Of a stretch of 64,000 nucleotides of DNA, positions 34,286-45,920 are shown in pieces. Source of the stretch: Okapia johnstoni (Eukaryota > Chordata > Mammalia > Artiodactyla > Giraffidae); contig CM044309.1 in assembly GCA_024291935.2 (NCBI GenBank), positions 1,798,001-1,862,000 of the forward strand. Direction: 5' to 3'. How positions within the stretch are numbered: position 1 is the first letter of the stretch; the number at the start of each line of letters is the position of its first letter. The position numbers were made by a program, and so were the translations under genes. The notes under the pieces were generated by a model that was not told the origin of the DNA, ran no database searches, and worked only from the letters and a program-made list of their open reading frames with translations.

Positions 34286-34385
34286 AACCTTGGTAAACAT
34301 ATGCAAATTCAAAGGCTGAAAATTATACTTTTATAATAAAACCTTGAAAAAGAGTCGAAATGTTAGTATTTAAAATGCAATGTCC

Positions 34386-34566
34386 AGGACTTCCCCGGTG
34401 GCCTGGTGGGCACAACCTCACATCCAATGCAAGGTTCGATCTCTGGTAGATGAGCTAAAATCTCACACGCCTCGTGGTCAAAAAGCTGAGACACAAGACA
34501 GAAACAATATTGTGACAAGTTCAACAAAGACTTTAAAATGGTCCACATAAAAAAATAAAATAAAAC
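34386..34566 (+). mobile_element. CHR-type SINE
   Basis: aggacttccccggtggcctg head, ggttcgatctctggtag, then the CHR tail cagaaacaatattgtgacaa and ttcaacaaagactttaaaat. The possible TSD (gtcca) is weak. Confidence 0.82.
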
Positions 34567-34967
34567 ACAGTGTCCAAGAAGTTATTCCTAAGTAAAAAGA
34601 GAATTTTACAGTTTAACCTTAAAGAAGGTTGAAATCTGAGTTTCGTAATAACATAGTCTGAGTGATGTCAAATATACATTAATGAGTTCCCTTTAATATC
34701 ATCCACCTACTCTATATCACATCTACACTTTTATCTTGTATTTTAATTATCTGTCTATATTTGATTTTCATATTTGCACTTTTATGTTACATTATGACAC
34801 GTAAAATGATAATCATTTGGATATTAACGGATGAGTAATTAGGAGTCTTTTTCATCCTCATCAGTTTGAAATTGAGAAAGAAGGAAGAAGAAGGAGAAGG
34901 AGGGGACTGGAACATCAGCTATGATGCTAATGGAAGCTGAACTGAAAAACAGGAGCTCAGGAGACTT
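34567..34967. other. Single-copy stretch, nothing recognised
   Basis: Lies between two related CHR SINEs; AT-rich, with a GAA-rich patch at 34870-34905. Confidence 0.5.
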
Positions 34968-35160
34968 CCCTGGTTGTCCAGTGGTTAAGACTTAACCTTC
35001 CAGTGCAGGGAGTGTGGGTTCGATCCCTGCTTGAGGAGCTAAGATTCCACATGCCTCATGGCCAGAAAACCAAAACATAAAACAGAAACAATAGTGTAAA
35101 AAAATTCAATAAAGGCTTTAAAAATGTTTCACAGCAAAAATCAAACCTTAAAAACAAAAA
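34968..35160 (+). mobile_element. CHR-type SINE
   Basis: Head gagacttccctggttgtcca, B-box-like gggttcgatccctgc, tail cagaaacaatagtgtaaaaa and ttcaataaaggctttaaaaa. It shares its tail type with the copy 580 bp upstream, so both belong to one subfamily. Confidence 0.86.
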
Positions 35161-35713
35161 AGAAAATAGAAGGCCAAAGTCTCATTAACTCACAGTAGAC
35201 TGAACAGGACAAATATCTGCCGTATGCGTGAGTAAATTGCACGTACAGAGCCAAGCAACACGCCCCTTCTCTGAACGATGGAGGAGGAAGAAGCTGACGG
35301 AGGACAATGTTGAGATTAGCATGAGCAGTTCATTCTCCTAGGCACACCACGTGGATATTACAGAGTATTGAGGAAAGGAGAGAGTCTGGGAGTAGTTCTC
35401 CCTTATTTTTCACGTTGAAGAAGTCGAATGATAATTCCTATTCTTGTTTAGCAAGTCAGGAGTAGGGAAAAGTATCCCTCCGGTTACAAAGCTCAATAAA
35501 GGTCAATGATATTTACATACTACAACTACGCAAACATTGTTTGTTGCCGAGTCAACTAGTACACTATAAATGTATTCTTTTCTATGTGCCGTTTACAATT
35601 TTTGCTTTATTTTGCTCTTGTTTCTTCTTTTGAAATTTCCTTTGACTCTCATGGAGTCAGACTGACCGGCTAAAACATCCTACCAGTATGAACGTACCTT
35701 CCTGATCTGTAAT
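35161..35713. other. Single-copy stretch, nothing recognised
   Basis: No gene or transposon recognised. Slightly GC-richer at 35215-35300. Confidence 0.5.
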
Positions 35714-35935
35714 ACGTTGGCCACCTGATGTGAGCCGACTCATTGGGAAAGACTCTGATGCTGGGAAAGATTGAAGGCGGGAGGAGAAGGGGACGACAGA
35801 GGATGAGATGGTTGGATGGCATCACTGACTGGATGGACATGAGTTTAAGTAAACTCTTGGAGTTGGTGATGGACAGGAAAGCCTGTAGCCCATGAGGTTG
35901 CAAACAGTCAGACACAACTTAGCAACAACAACAAA
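35714..35935 (+). mobile_element. BovB 3' end fragment
   Basis: From ggccacctgatgtgagccga to acaacttagcaacaacaaca. A 5' truncation of about 220 bp. It faces a minus-strand BovB 3' end 345 bp downstream. Confidence 0.94.
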
Positions 35936-35954
35936 TATTGATACTAATAGTACA

Positions 35955-36070
35955 TCCTTTGTGGAACTATTGTGATGATAAAATGAGTTAATGTACATAG
36001 AATGCTTAGAACAATGCCTGACACATTGTAAGCACTCAAAGTATTTGCTATAATTATGTCATTATTATAT
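35955..36070 (+). repeat. MIR-family 3' segment
   Basis: gaatgcttagaacaatgcct and gacacattgtaagcactcaa match the end of the mammal-wide MIR group. Confidence 0.65.
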
Positions 36071-36280
36071 TATTTTTTTGTTGTTTCTCAAGTCATATTA
36101 ACATTATCTAAATCATAGAGATAAAATTTTTCCTCAATAACTTCTGAAGTCTTCTGCTCTCCTGCCCAAAGCTGCATAAACTGTGATAAATGCCCACAGA
36201 CAAGAAACAATACAGAATCTTCCTCATGGGTTTTGTGTATGTGATCCTCAATGGTTCTTTTTCAACTGATCCTCGTTTTA

Positions 36281-36822
36281 CTGAAGTTCAGTTCAGTTCA
36301 GTAGCTCAGTCGTGTCTGAACTTTTGCGACCCCATGAACCGCAGCATGCCAGGCCTCCCTGTCCATCACCAACTCCCAGAGTCCACCCAAACCCATGTCC
36401 ATCGAGTCAGTGATGCCATCCAACCATCTCATCCTCTGTTGTCCCCTTCTCCTCCTGCCTTCAATCTTTCCCAGCATCAGGGTCTTTTCCAATGAGTCAG
36501 CTCTGCACATCAGGTGGCCAAAGTATTGGAGTTTCAGCTTCAACATCAGTCCTTCCAATGAACACCCAGGACTGATCTCCTTTAGGATGGACTGGTTGGA
36601 TCTCCTTGCAGTCCAAGGGACTCTCAAGAGTCTTCTCCAGCACCACAGTTCAAAAGCATCAATTCTTCAGCACTCAGCTTTCTTCACCGTCCAACTCTCA
36701 CATCCTTACATGACCACTGGCAAAACCATAACCTTGACTAGATGGACCTTTGTTGGCAAAGTAATGCTTCTGCTTTTTAATATGCTGTCTAGGTTGGTCA
36801 TAGCTTTTCTTCCAAGAAGCGT
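36281..36822 (-). mobile_element. BovB 3' half (antisense), relatively intact
   Basis: Starts with the reversed (TGAAC)n tail (gttcagttcagttcagtagc) and continues to ggttggtcatagcttttctt. The 109-codon minus-strand frame 36298-36627 is the C-terminal domain of the BovB protein ([29 protein letters not shown]) reading through without stops, so this copy is less decayed than those at 10.5 or 51.5 kb. Confidence 0.95.
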
Positions 36823-36889
36823 GTGTCTGTTTTAATAACACATGAAGGTATGTGTATGAGGTAAATTCCTGGAGTCTTGACAGTTTATG

Positions 36890-37103
36890 TGCTGTGCGTG
36901 CTCAGTCGCCCAGTCGTGTCCAGCTGCGTGGCTGCATGGACTGTAGCCCGCCAGGCTCCTCTCTCCATGGACTTTTTTCCGGGCAAGAATCCTGGAGTGG
37001 GCTGCTGTTTCTTGCTCCAGGGGATCTTCGTCACCCGGGGATCGAGCTGCATCTCCTGCATTGGCAGGCAGATTCTTGACCACCAGGGCCCCCCGGGAAG
37101 CCT
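36890..37103 (-). mobile_element. Bov-tA SINE
   Basis: From tgctgtgcgtgctcagtcgc to gggccccccgggaagcc. Rich in CpG compared with neighbours (for example cacccggggatcgagctgc). Confidence 0.93.
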
Positions 37104-37150
37104 TCTCCCTTTCAGGGATAACATGGTTTCCATAGTGAGCATAGCATAGC

Positions 37151-37349
37151 AAAGTCGCTCAGTCGTGTCTGACTCTTTGTGACCCCGTGGACTGTAGCTC
37201 TCCAGGCTCCTCCGTCCATGGGATCTTCCAGGCAGGGATACTGGAGGGGGTTGCCGTTTCCTTCTGCAGGGGATCTTCCTGACCCAGGGATCGAACCCTG
37301 GTCTCCCACACTGTGGGCAGATGCTTTACCGTCTGAGCCACCAGGGAAA
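37151..37349 (-). mobile_element. Bov-tA SINE
   Basis: From aaagtcgctcagtcgtgtct to gtctgagccaccagggaaag. Close to the family pattern. Same orientation as the SINE 50 bp upstream, probably two insertions. Confidence 0.94.
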
Positions 37350-37454
37350 GACGGGATTAAGCCAAGATCCAAATTCGGGTCTGTCTGTCTCTAACATCGC
37401 TCTTTTATTTCACAGCCCCTGTGGCATTTTTCTGCTGGGTGTAGCTTTTTAATC

Positions 37455-37736
37455 TGTATTTATTTGTAGATGGCTGCGCTGAGCCTTTGCTCCTTCGCTC
37501 GGCTTTCTCTTGCTGCAGCTGGCAGGGGCTCTGTTTGGCGGTGCTCCGGCTTCTGTTGCCGGGCTCCCTGTCGCAGGGCCCAGCTCTGCGGCGCACGGGC
37601 TCCAGAGCGCGGGTGGCAGTTCTGGCGCTGGGGCCGGGTGACTCGGCCTGTGCAATCTTCCCAGACCGGGGATCAAACCGGCGTCTCCTGCCTGGGCAGG
37701 CAGATTCTGCTCCACCAGGCCGCCAGGCAAGCGCAG
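37455..37736 (-). mobile_element. CHR-type SINE (antisense), GC-rich
   Basis: From ctgtatttatttgtagatgg through the GC-rich body to the head (gaccggggatcaaaccggcg, then ccaccaggccgccaggcaag). Open frames of 89-123 codons across it on both strands come from its GC richness. Confidence 0.84.
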
Positions 37737-38326
37737 GCTTTCCCCTTTCCCTCTGACCCCTTAGGGGGTTATCTTTTTCTTCTAACGGCCAACTTGCATA
37801 ATGAGCCGTCTGTTTGCAGTCTGAAAACGGTCCGTTTGTAAGAAATATGCTTTTCTTTTCTTCCTTAGGATCTATCAGGAATCATTTTTATTGTTGAGAA
37901 TATGAAATTTTGGTCTGTGGGTCACTTATTTTTGTCCACCCTGATCAATAACTTGTAGGATATTTATTCTGATGATGAATGTCTCTCCTCAGCCTTTTTA
38001 AATTATCTTCTAGTATTCTCACACTTCTGCTTTTTTCTTGAATTCATGTTAGATAATGTCTCTCAAGTTAAAAAGTAAATCCTTGCTTGCTGTATATGTA
38101 TATATTTTTTAAGCCTTCAAAGAATACTTCTATTTTTATTTCCATTTCTCACTCTTAAATTCTGTTAAAATTTTGCTCTTTGAATTTGAAGCATCTGCTA
38201 GGCTGACTGCTCACCAGAATTCTATGATGTTGTCTTAACTCTCTTGGACTTTCTTCATCGTTGATGGCTTTCATTCTATTTTTTATTTTAAGACTGTAGT
38301 TTTCTTTGTATCTTTACTTATAATAT
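37737..38326. other. T-rich stretch, no confident repeat
   Basis: Long pyrimidine-rich text resembling antisense LINE sequence, but I cannot match it to a family. No gene. Confidence 0.4.
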
Positions 38327-38434
38327 GGCTTCCCTGGTGGCTCAGGTTTAAAAGTCTTCTACAAATTTGGGTTCAATCCCATCGGGAAGTTCTCCTATGG
38401 CAAGCCACTCCAGTATTCTTGCCGGGAGAATCCC
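38327..38434 (+). mobile_element. Bov-tA SINE, decayed and 3'-shortened
   Basis: Head ggcttccctggtggctcagg is clear; the middle is shortened and it ends after cagtattcttgccgggagaa. The Bov-A tail is missing. Confidence 0.82.
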
Positions 38435-40054
38435 TGCTCACCTAAGCATTCTCAGGAAATAGGCTTAGACTGCCCTTGACCAGCCCAAGCTCGGTTTTAA
38501 AACACTGAATGTATGTGGCACGTGGATTAGGTCAGAGGAGGAGCAGAAAATGAACTGTTAGAAGCCTCGTCCAGGTAGATGACGGTATGTTTAATCAGAT
38601 TGGCTCCTGAGCAGGTAAAGAAATGGGCATAGGCTTAAACAGAATTTTAGAAGTAAAATTAACATTACTTATTTAACAATTTAGTAAATAAACTCACATT
38701 TGCCTAGGTCAGATTTTCCTTCATAATTTCAGTAGCTCTGTTAGCTTTTATTTTTTAGGATGAAAGGTGATTCGAATCTTTTTTTTAACCTTTAAAATAA
38801 GTATATTTTATTCTTTACCAGGAGACTTTTAGAAAATGGTAAACAGTATATGAATATAGGAAGAATTGTTCAACAATTTCAGTGTAGAAGCAGAGCCAGT
38901 GAGAGTAGATTCAATCACTAATCTTTTAAATCTCAGTTCATAATCACTAATCTTTTAAATTTCAGTTCATAAAGCAGTAGCAATTTTTAAAAATTATTTA
39001 AAGTCATCTATTATTATTTTCAAGCTCTATTATCTTTCTTAAAGAATAGTAATCATAAATGCACACAGTATTCCATGTGCTGACAGATACTGTATTTGAA
39101 AATTATGAGACTGTCAGTCCTTGTAACTCATGATATTGCACAGCTGGAGGCAATTCCTGAGCCAGTCTTGGCTAGGTCAAAGTAATATAAGAAGCCTTAG
39201 TCCCATTGGGGCTAGAATACTCTTGGTAGTTGTTAAGATTCGAAGTTATATAGCTGTGATTCAGATTCTCTAAATACTTACCTGTTAACTACGATGACTA
39301 TAGATATCCTTTGGGAAAGATATATGTTAATAAGGTAAGGTCAAAAGAAGATTTTATAACTAGCTTAAATTTGGCTTTAAAATCTTGGTTGGGACCCTGT
39401 TAGTCCTGGTGATTTGCAATGTATCACGTCAGAGTGTATTACATCAGTAATTACTTTTACACCTGATAAATCAATACTGAAAGTCTTCTCAAGTCAGAAA
39501 TTCTTCCTGGACAGAGAGAACTGCTCAGATCTACATAGTCTCTTGAGATCTAGAGATGACCATGATACAGAGACAATCCAAAAACATGAATGTTGAAAGT
39601 GTTAGAGATAAAAATAGAGCTGATCATTATTAAAGCAAAACCTTTTCTCTCATTGATTTAGCCCATTCAATGTTTTTGTGTTTGATCCATCCATCCAAGA
39701 GTCCAACTTTTATGAAGATGGAGTAAAGAAACAGCATTCAAATTCCTGTTAAATATAGACCTACCGATAAAATTAAAGTGGACAGGAGGAAATGGAAGGC
39801 AGAGGTACAAGGGAAGTGATTTGTAAATCTAGCTGCATATCAGGCACCATTAGGATTTTTAAACTTGAAGATGGGTTTTAGGGGTGAAGTGATTTTCAAA
39901 ACTTCTAAGTTGCAAGTCCATAGATGCATGGAGGGAGGTTAAATTCAAGTCCATGGTAAGCTTAGGGTGTTTCGGAATGTGAGACTCAGACTGTGCTTGC
40001 TGGTGATCTGTCTTTCTTTTTTTGAAATATAATGACCCGTTAGTTTCAAGTGCA
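38435..40054. other. Single-copy stretch, no gene seen
   Basis: 1.6 kb with no recognised transposon apart from the 29-bp tandem duplication at 38913-38970. Largest frame 60 codons. Confidence 0.5.
38913..38970. repeat. 29-bp tandem duplication
   Basis: Units 38913-38941 and 38942-38970 (aatcactaatcttttaaat then ctcagttcat or ttcagttcat) differ by one C/T change. Confidence 0.95.
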
Positions 40055-41167
40055 TTTACTGAAAATAATTCTTTCCCGATTGTATGCTCTTGACCTCTGT
40101 TATAAATTAACTGACCGTATATGCACACACTTATTTCCGGAGTCTCTATGCTGTTCCTTTGATCTATTTGTTTTTGTGCCAGTACCATACTGTTTGATGA
40201 CTATAACTTGATAATATCCTTTGAAAGCAGGAAGTGTGATGCTTCCAGCTTTGCTCTTCTTTTAAGATTTCTCTGGCTATTCAGAGTATTCGTGGTTCCG
40301 CACAAATTTGGGACTGTTTGTTCTGTGTTTGTAAAAGAATGTCATTGGAAGTCTCATATGGACCATGTTAAGTGTATAGATGGCCCTGGGTAGTGTGGGG
40401 AATTTAATAACTCAATAGCAAAAATATTTTTAAAAGGGCAAAGAACCTGAATAGATTTTTCTAAAGAAAACATGCAAAAGGGTAACTCTTTTATGAAAGG
40501 ATGATCAGTATCACTAATTATCAGGGAGATGCAAGTCAAACTACAGTGAAATATCATACCACACCTGTTAGAATGACTATAAGAGATGAATAATAACAAA
40601 TGTTTTCAAGGACTTGGAGAAAGAGAAATCCTCTTGTGCTGTTATTAAAAATATCAATTCGTTCAAGTACTATGGAGAAGAGTTATGGAGGTTACACAAA
40701 AAAATTAAAAATAGAATTATCATATGATTCAGCAACCTCATTTCTGGGTATTTCCAAAGGAAATGAAAACAGAATCTCAAAGAGATATCTGCAATTCCAT
40801 TTTCATTGCAGCAGTATTCACAATAGCCAAGATATTGAAAAAATGTTAGTGCCTGTTTATGGATGAACGGATTAAAGATATATGGTACATTATACAATGA
40901 AATCTTATTCAGCCATGGGAAAAGAATGACGTCCTGCTATTTGCACCAACATGGATGGACTTTGAGAGCTTTATGCTAGGTGAAATATTAGAGAAGAACA
41001 AATACCGTATGATATCACTTATATGTGGAAACTTAAAAAGCCAAACTCACAGCAAGAGTGACTAGGATGGAGGTTACCAGGGATTGAGAAGTTGGAGGAA
41101 AAGCAAGATACTGATAGGGAAGTAGAAACTTCCTGTTATAGGGTGAATAAATTCTGGGGATTTAACG
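40055..41167 (+). mobile_element. Old L1 with 5' inversion (twin-priming type)
   Basis: 40055-40400 is L1 ORF2 in antisense (tttttgtgccagtaccatac; minus-strand reading IYGQLIYNRG). 40401-41167 is L1 in sense, from the region of KELNRHFS (aagggcaaagaacctgaata) through the C-terminal part to the 3' UTR (gaggttaccagggattgaga, gaataaattctgggga). The inverted part lies just upstream of the sense part in ORF2 order, as expected when one L1 is inserted with an inverted 5' end. No intact frame. Confidence 0.82.
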
Positions 41168-41169
41168 TA

Positions 41170-41326
41170 TGGTTATCTCTTGGTATCTGCTGGATTTTGG
41201 TTCAAGGAGGGCGTGCTTCTCTGGACCACAGATATATAAAGCACTTGAATATCTAGATTTTGGTATCTGGAGTCGGGGGAGTTGTGGTCTCCGAACCAAC
41301 TTCCCCTGGATACCAAGAAATGACAG
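41170..41326. mobile_element. 157-bp MITE, Tc1/mariner (Tigger-like), TA flanks
   Basis: The left end (tggttatctcttggtatctg) and right end (gataccaagaaatgacag) are imperfect terminal inverted repeats of about 35 bp. The element is flanked by TA on both sides (41168-41169, 41327-41328), the target duplication of Tc1/mariner elements. No transposase. The cttggtatctg-type TIR recalls Tigger-derived MER families; the exact family is uncertain. Confidence 0.72.
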
Positions 41327-41974
41327 TACTTGTTTCTGAACCAAGCACAAAATAGCAGATTAAACATTAGTTACTGATGCTTTGCTTCGGGAACAGAGTA
41401 TTCAAATGAGATTGCTGTTGGGGGCGATGTGTGTTCAGTCATCACCTGTAAACAATACTGGCGATGAGAAAATACCGTCCAGTCCCACTGTTTTTTTTTC
41501 TGAAGGTGATGGTTTTTCCTCGTTTAACTTTCTAAAAATATGTTTGGAAGACAAAACAAAGTATATATATATATGTGATTTCTCTTAAGCACCTTCTGTG
41601 GAATCTACTGAAAAGAATAATAGAAAGAGAGTAAGAACAAGATTGAGGGAGAAAGATATTACATTTCAGATTAGACTTTCCCCAAGACACTGTCAAACAA
41701 AAACCGTATGTGGCATTTTTGCTAGCATCAAATCGGAATAAATATTTTTAATGTGGTGCTTATGGTATCAGTTTTAGTGGAAGGTCTTAAAGATGTCTCT
41801 TTCCCTATTGAATGTTATTCTAATTTTTTATTTTCCTGTATTCCATCTTAATGTCAATGGAGATGATTCATTCATATATAATCTTTAAAAATTTATGTTA
41901 TCCTACCAGTCCACTACGAGAGAAAATGAAAAACAAATCACATTTTGCATCTGCAGTATTGTACTTTACAGTTT
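41327..41974. other. Single-copy stretch, no gene seen
   Basis: No transposon recognised; a short TA run at 41561-41573. Frames of up to 68 codons. Confidence 0.5.
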
Positions 41975-43325
41975 TGAAAACTCAGCAGTGGCCACAGGAC
42001 TGTAAAAGGTCACTTTTCATTCCAATCCCAAAGAAGGGCAGTGCCAAAGAATGATCAAACTACTGCACAGTTGCACTCATTCTGCATGCTAGTAAGGTTA
42101 TCTTCAAAATCCTTCAAGTTAGACTTTAGCAGTATGTAAACTGAGAACTTACAGATGTACAAGCTGGGTTTATAAAAAGCAGAGGAACCAGACATCAAAA
42201 TGCCAACATTCTTTGGATCATAGAAAAAGCAAGGGAATTCCAGAAAAACATCTACTTCTGCTTCAGTGACTATGTAAAAGTCTTTGATTGTGTGGATCAC
42301 AGCAGACTGTGGAAAATTCTTCAAGAGATATTAATATGAGACCATCCTACCTGCCTCAAGAGAAATCTGTGTGCAGGACAAGAAGCAAAAGTCGGAACCA
42401 GACATGGAACAACTGACTGGTTCAAAATTGGGCAACAAGTACGAGGTTATATATTGTCACCTTGTTTATTTAACTTATACGCAGAGTACATCATGTGAAA
42501 TGCAGGGCTGGATGAATCACAAACTGGTATCAAGATTGCTGGAAGAAATATCAACAACCTCAGATATGCAGATGATACCACTCTAATGGCAGAAACTGAG
42601 AAGGAAGTAAAGAGCCTCTTGATGAAGGTGAAAGAAGAAAATGAAAAAACTGGGTTAAAACTCAACATTCAAAAAACTAATATCATGGCCTCAGGTCTCA
42701 TCACTTCATGGCAAATGGAAGGGGAAAAAGTAGAAGCAGTGATAGATTTTTTGGGGCTCCAAAATCACTGCAGGTGGTGACTGCAGCCTTGAAATTAAAA
42801 GACACTTGCTCCTTGGAAGGAAATCTGTGACAAACCTAGACAGCATATTAAAAAGCAGAGACATCATTTTGCCAACAAAGGTCCATCTAGTCAAAGTTAT
42901 GGTTTTTCTGGTAGTCATGTATGGATGTGAAAGTTGGACCATTAAGAAGGTTGGTTATGCTTTCAAATTGTGGTGTTGGAGAAGACTCTCAAGAACCCCT
43001 TGGATTGCAAGGAGATCAAACCAGTCAATCCTTAAGGATATCAACCCTGAATATTCATTGGAAGGAAAGATGCTGAAGCTCCAATACTTTGGCCACCTGA
43101 TGTGAAGGACCAATTTGTTGAAATAGACCCCGATGTCGGGAAAGACTGAAGCTAAAAGGGGAAGAGAGCAGCTGACGGTGAGATGCTTAGACAGCATCAC
43201 CAGCTCAGTGGACCTGAATTTGAGCAAACTCCCAAAGATAGTGAAAGACAGGGAAGCCTGGAGTGCTGCAGTCCATGGGGTCACAAAGAGCTGGACACGA
43301 CTCAGCGACGGAACAACAACAACAA
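41975..43325 (+). mobile_element. BovB LINE, 5'-truncated
   Basis: From about gaaaactcagcagtggccac (upstream of the RT fingers) to caaagagctggacacgactc and a CAA-rich tail. About 1.35 kb. Several single-base indels break the frame, and small deletions occur in the C-terminal region (43080-43110). Confidence 0.95.
42187..43105 (+). pseudogene. BovB reverse transcriptase remnant, YADD kept
   Basis: Pieces 42371-42586, 42586-42780 and 42806-43105 lie in ORF2 order. The catalytic box RYADD is preserved (42562-42576) but frameshifts separate it from the rest, and CGA-to-TGA type stops fall in the IMRNAGL region (near 42496) and after HLM (near 43102). Not functional. Confidence 0.9.
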
Positions 43326-44177
43326 TTCTACAGATAATTGGCATTTATAAAACATGAATCCTTCATCCTCAAATTCTTGACTTATTGTGGGGAATATTTC
43401 CTCTAATAGAATCATAGAATCTCTACATATTCCCACACTATTTAAAATTATTTTTCAATCTTTTACCCATCTCTTTATTCTGCGACCATGTACAGAGAAT
43501 GTACTAAGTGTGAGGAACAGAGCTAGGCAATCAGAGTTAAGGAAGATACATTTCCTGTCCTCAAGAGACTTAAATAAGTTTTTGTCAAAACAGTCAAGTA
43601 TTATAAGGATAGTCTGGAAGCACGTAAGATCCTGATAAGGTCAGAAACAGTAGACAGTTTCTGATCAGTATGTATAAACATTACTTTTGCAGATACCCTC
43701 TTCTGCCACCCTGCAACACTCCTCCCTATTTAAATATTCAATATATCCTTCTTATCACATCATCTCATGCAAAACCTGATTTTTCAGAAAGACTCAGTAT
43801 CTAGCATGATTGATATTAATGCACTCTTTCTCTGAGGATACTTTTCAAGCCAAATCTCAAGTTGTGGAAATCTAACTCATATTCACAATTACAAAAATTT
43901 TGGTCATCTCGATCAAGTAGGGAAACTTTAGTTCAGGTCTAAATTTCATTAACCACAGCCTTGGTAAACTGTGCCGGGTAGGAGCTGGTGCATGTCCTAT
44001 TGCCTGCTTCTTACTGTTCCTTATACAATTTTGCATGCTGAGTTCTGACCTACTACTTTTATAGTTAGTATGAGACCCACTAAAAACAGAATCACACATA
44101 TACACACATGCAACATGGATTTTAAAAATTAGAGCAGTGAGGTCAATGCTCATGCTGCATGTATGTATGTGTGCGTG
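43326..44177. other. Mostly single-copy stretch, no gene seen
   Basis: 43495-43640 (tactaagtgtgaggaacaga, tttcctgtcctcaagagact) weakly resembles an ancient mammalian repeat. The frame 43872-44153 minus (93 codons) has no domain. Confidence 0.45.
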
Positions 44178-44377
44178 TGTGCTCAGTCACGTCTGACTCT
44201 TTGCAACCACATGGACTGTGTGGCCTGCTAAGCGCCTCTGTCCAGGGATTTCCCAGGCAAGCATATTGGAGTGGTTTGCCATTTCCTATTCCAGGGGATC
44301 TTCCCAACCCACGGATCGAACAAGAATCTCTCCATTGGCAGGAGCATTCTGTACTACCGTGTTATTTGGTAAGCCCT
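44178..44377 (-). mobile_element. Bov-tA SINE
   Basis: From gtgtgctcagtcacgtctga to accgtgttatttggtaagcc. The head side is decayed. A short (GTAT/GTGT) run precedes it at 44160-44177. Confidence 0.9.
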
Positions 44378-44674
44378 AATACCTCATACTTCAATAAATA
44401 CATTAATTAAAAAAATTGTAATAGCTGTCTATATACTTCTTTGTAGGTTTCTTCTGAATGTGCAGAGATAATCTAAGCTGAATTTTGTTTTGTATGAAAT
44501 TATCAGACTTTTTATTTCATCCTTCTGCTGAATAGGTTGACTGACTACGTAGCAAATTCAAATAAGGAGAATACTACCAAACATTAAGATGATCAAAAGA
44601 CCTAGCATAGATAAAGGCGTTTCCCAGGACCAAATCCAGAACAATATGAAGAAAAAAAGAAGAAAAAAATAACT

Positions 44675-45235
44675 CCATTAGTTTTCTATTGCTGCTGTTA
44701 ATAGATTACAACCTAGTGACAAAGCAAATTTATTGTCTTACAAGACTGTGGGTCAGAAGTCTGACACAGGTGTCTGCTGGCTAAATCAAGGTGTCTGCAT
44801 GACGGCATGACTTTCTAATGGCTCCAGAAAGCATCCATTTCTTGGCTTTTTAATGTTTCTAACAGAATCCAGTTCCCTGCCATTTCGAGGCCGGGGTACC
44901 CATTGTCCTGATGTTTGCCTGACTGAAGGTCGATTACAGCTTCTAGAGGCCACTTCGTTTCTGGGTGTGGGGCTCCGCTTCCTCCATCTCCAGAACCAGT
45001 AACAGCAGTCTGAGTACCTTTTATGGCTCATCCTTCTGGCACATTCTTCCTTTGTTTTCTACTTTTAAGGACTCATGTAATTACATTATACACTCTGGAT
45101 ATTGAGGATAACTTTCCCATCTGAAGGTTTGTCTTTTTTAAAGCTACATTTGCAAAGTGTCTTTCTCCATGTAAGGTAGCACATTCATGGACTCCAGGGA
45201 TTATTTGGGGTACCATTATTCTGCCTAACAAAAGT
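44675..45235. repeat. Ancient interspersed mammalian repeat (family open)
   Basis: ttagttttctattgctgctg, then aaatttattgtcttacaaga, cagcttctagaggccacttc, taaggactcatgtaattaca and ccattattctgcctaaca follow the order of a well-known mammal-wide repeat, but I cannot name the family safely. The 81-codon frame on the minus strand is part of it. Confidence 0.55.
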
Positions 45236-45920
45236 ATTGAAAAACCAAATCAAATATATGTGAATCCATACTCATATACATATTTAAAAAATCCTTGAGT
45301 GGGGAAAAGGTATAACTCTTCCTTAAATAATTCCAGTTGATAATTATAGAAGTAATGGGGGAACAGGAACACCATAGTGATAAATGCAGAAGCAAGGTCT
45401 ACTGAAAGATACTGAAATGAGTGAGCCAGTTTTTAAGAGAAAATAATATTTTCAGAATCTGAAAATAATCTTCAACATGTATATTAATTACAGAGGAAGA
45501 TAGCAACCTTATAGTGGAAAACTTAGTAGACATCACTTTAGTTAATGGATCAAGATTAATTTCCCAGGAATAAGATATATCACCATCATATACACCCTAA
45601 TATGACACATTGAGAAGGGCACATTGTTTCTACCATGTTTCTGCCAAAACTGTATTACCTCATTCTAATTATGAGAAAAACATCAGAAAACCAAAACTGA
45701 GTCACTTGACCAATGCCTTTCAAAGTGTCTCGTTCACAAAAGACAAGGAAAACATAAGAACTGTCACAGATTGGAGGAGCCATGTCTTTTTTAACTTCTT
45801 TACTTAAATAAAAATGTAGTATGTACATAATAATTATATGAAAAATTCAGAAAAATTATTATAGAAAAAAAGAAGAAAAGTTAAACTTATTCATAACCCT
45901 ATGAGGCACTTTTTTGGTTA
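45236..45920. other. Single-copy AT-rich stretch, no gene seen
   Basis: No transposon recognised. The frame at 45610-45807 (65 codons) is domain-free. Confidence 0.5.

Noticed and set aside
37449..37841. Open frames of 89-123 codons on both strands
   Set aside because: GC-rich antisense CHR SINE; no domain, and start and stop lie in SINE sequence.
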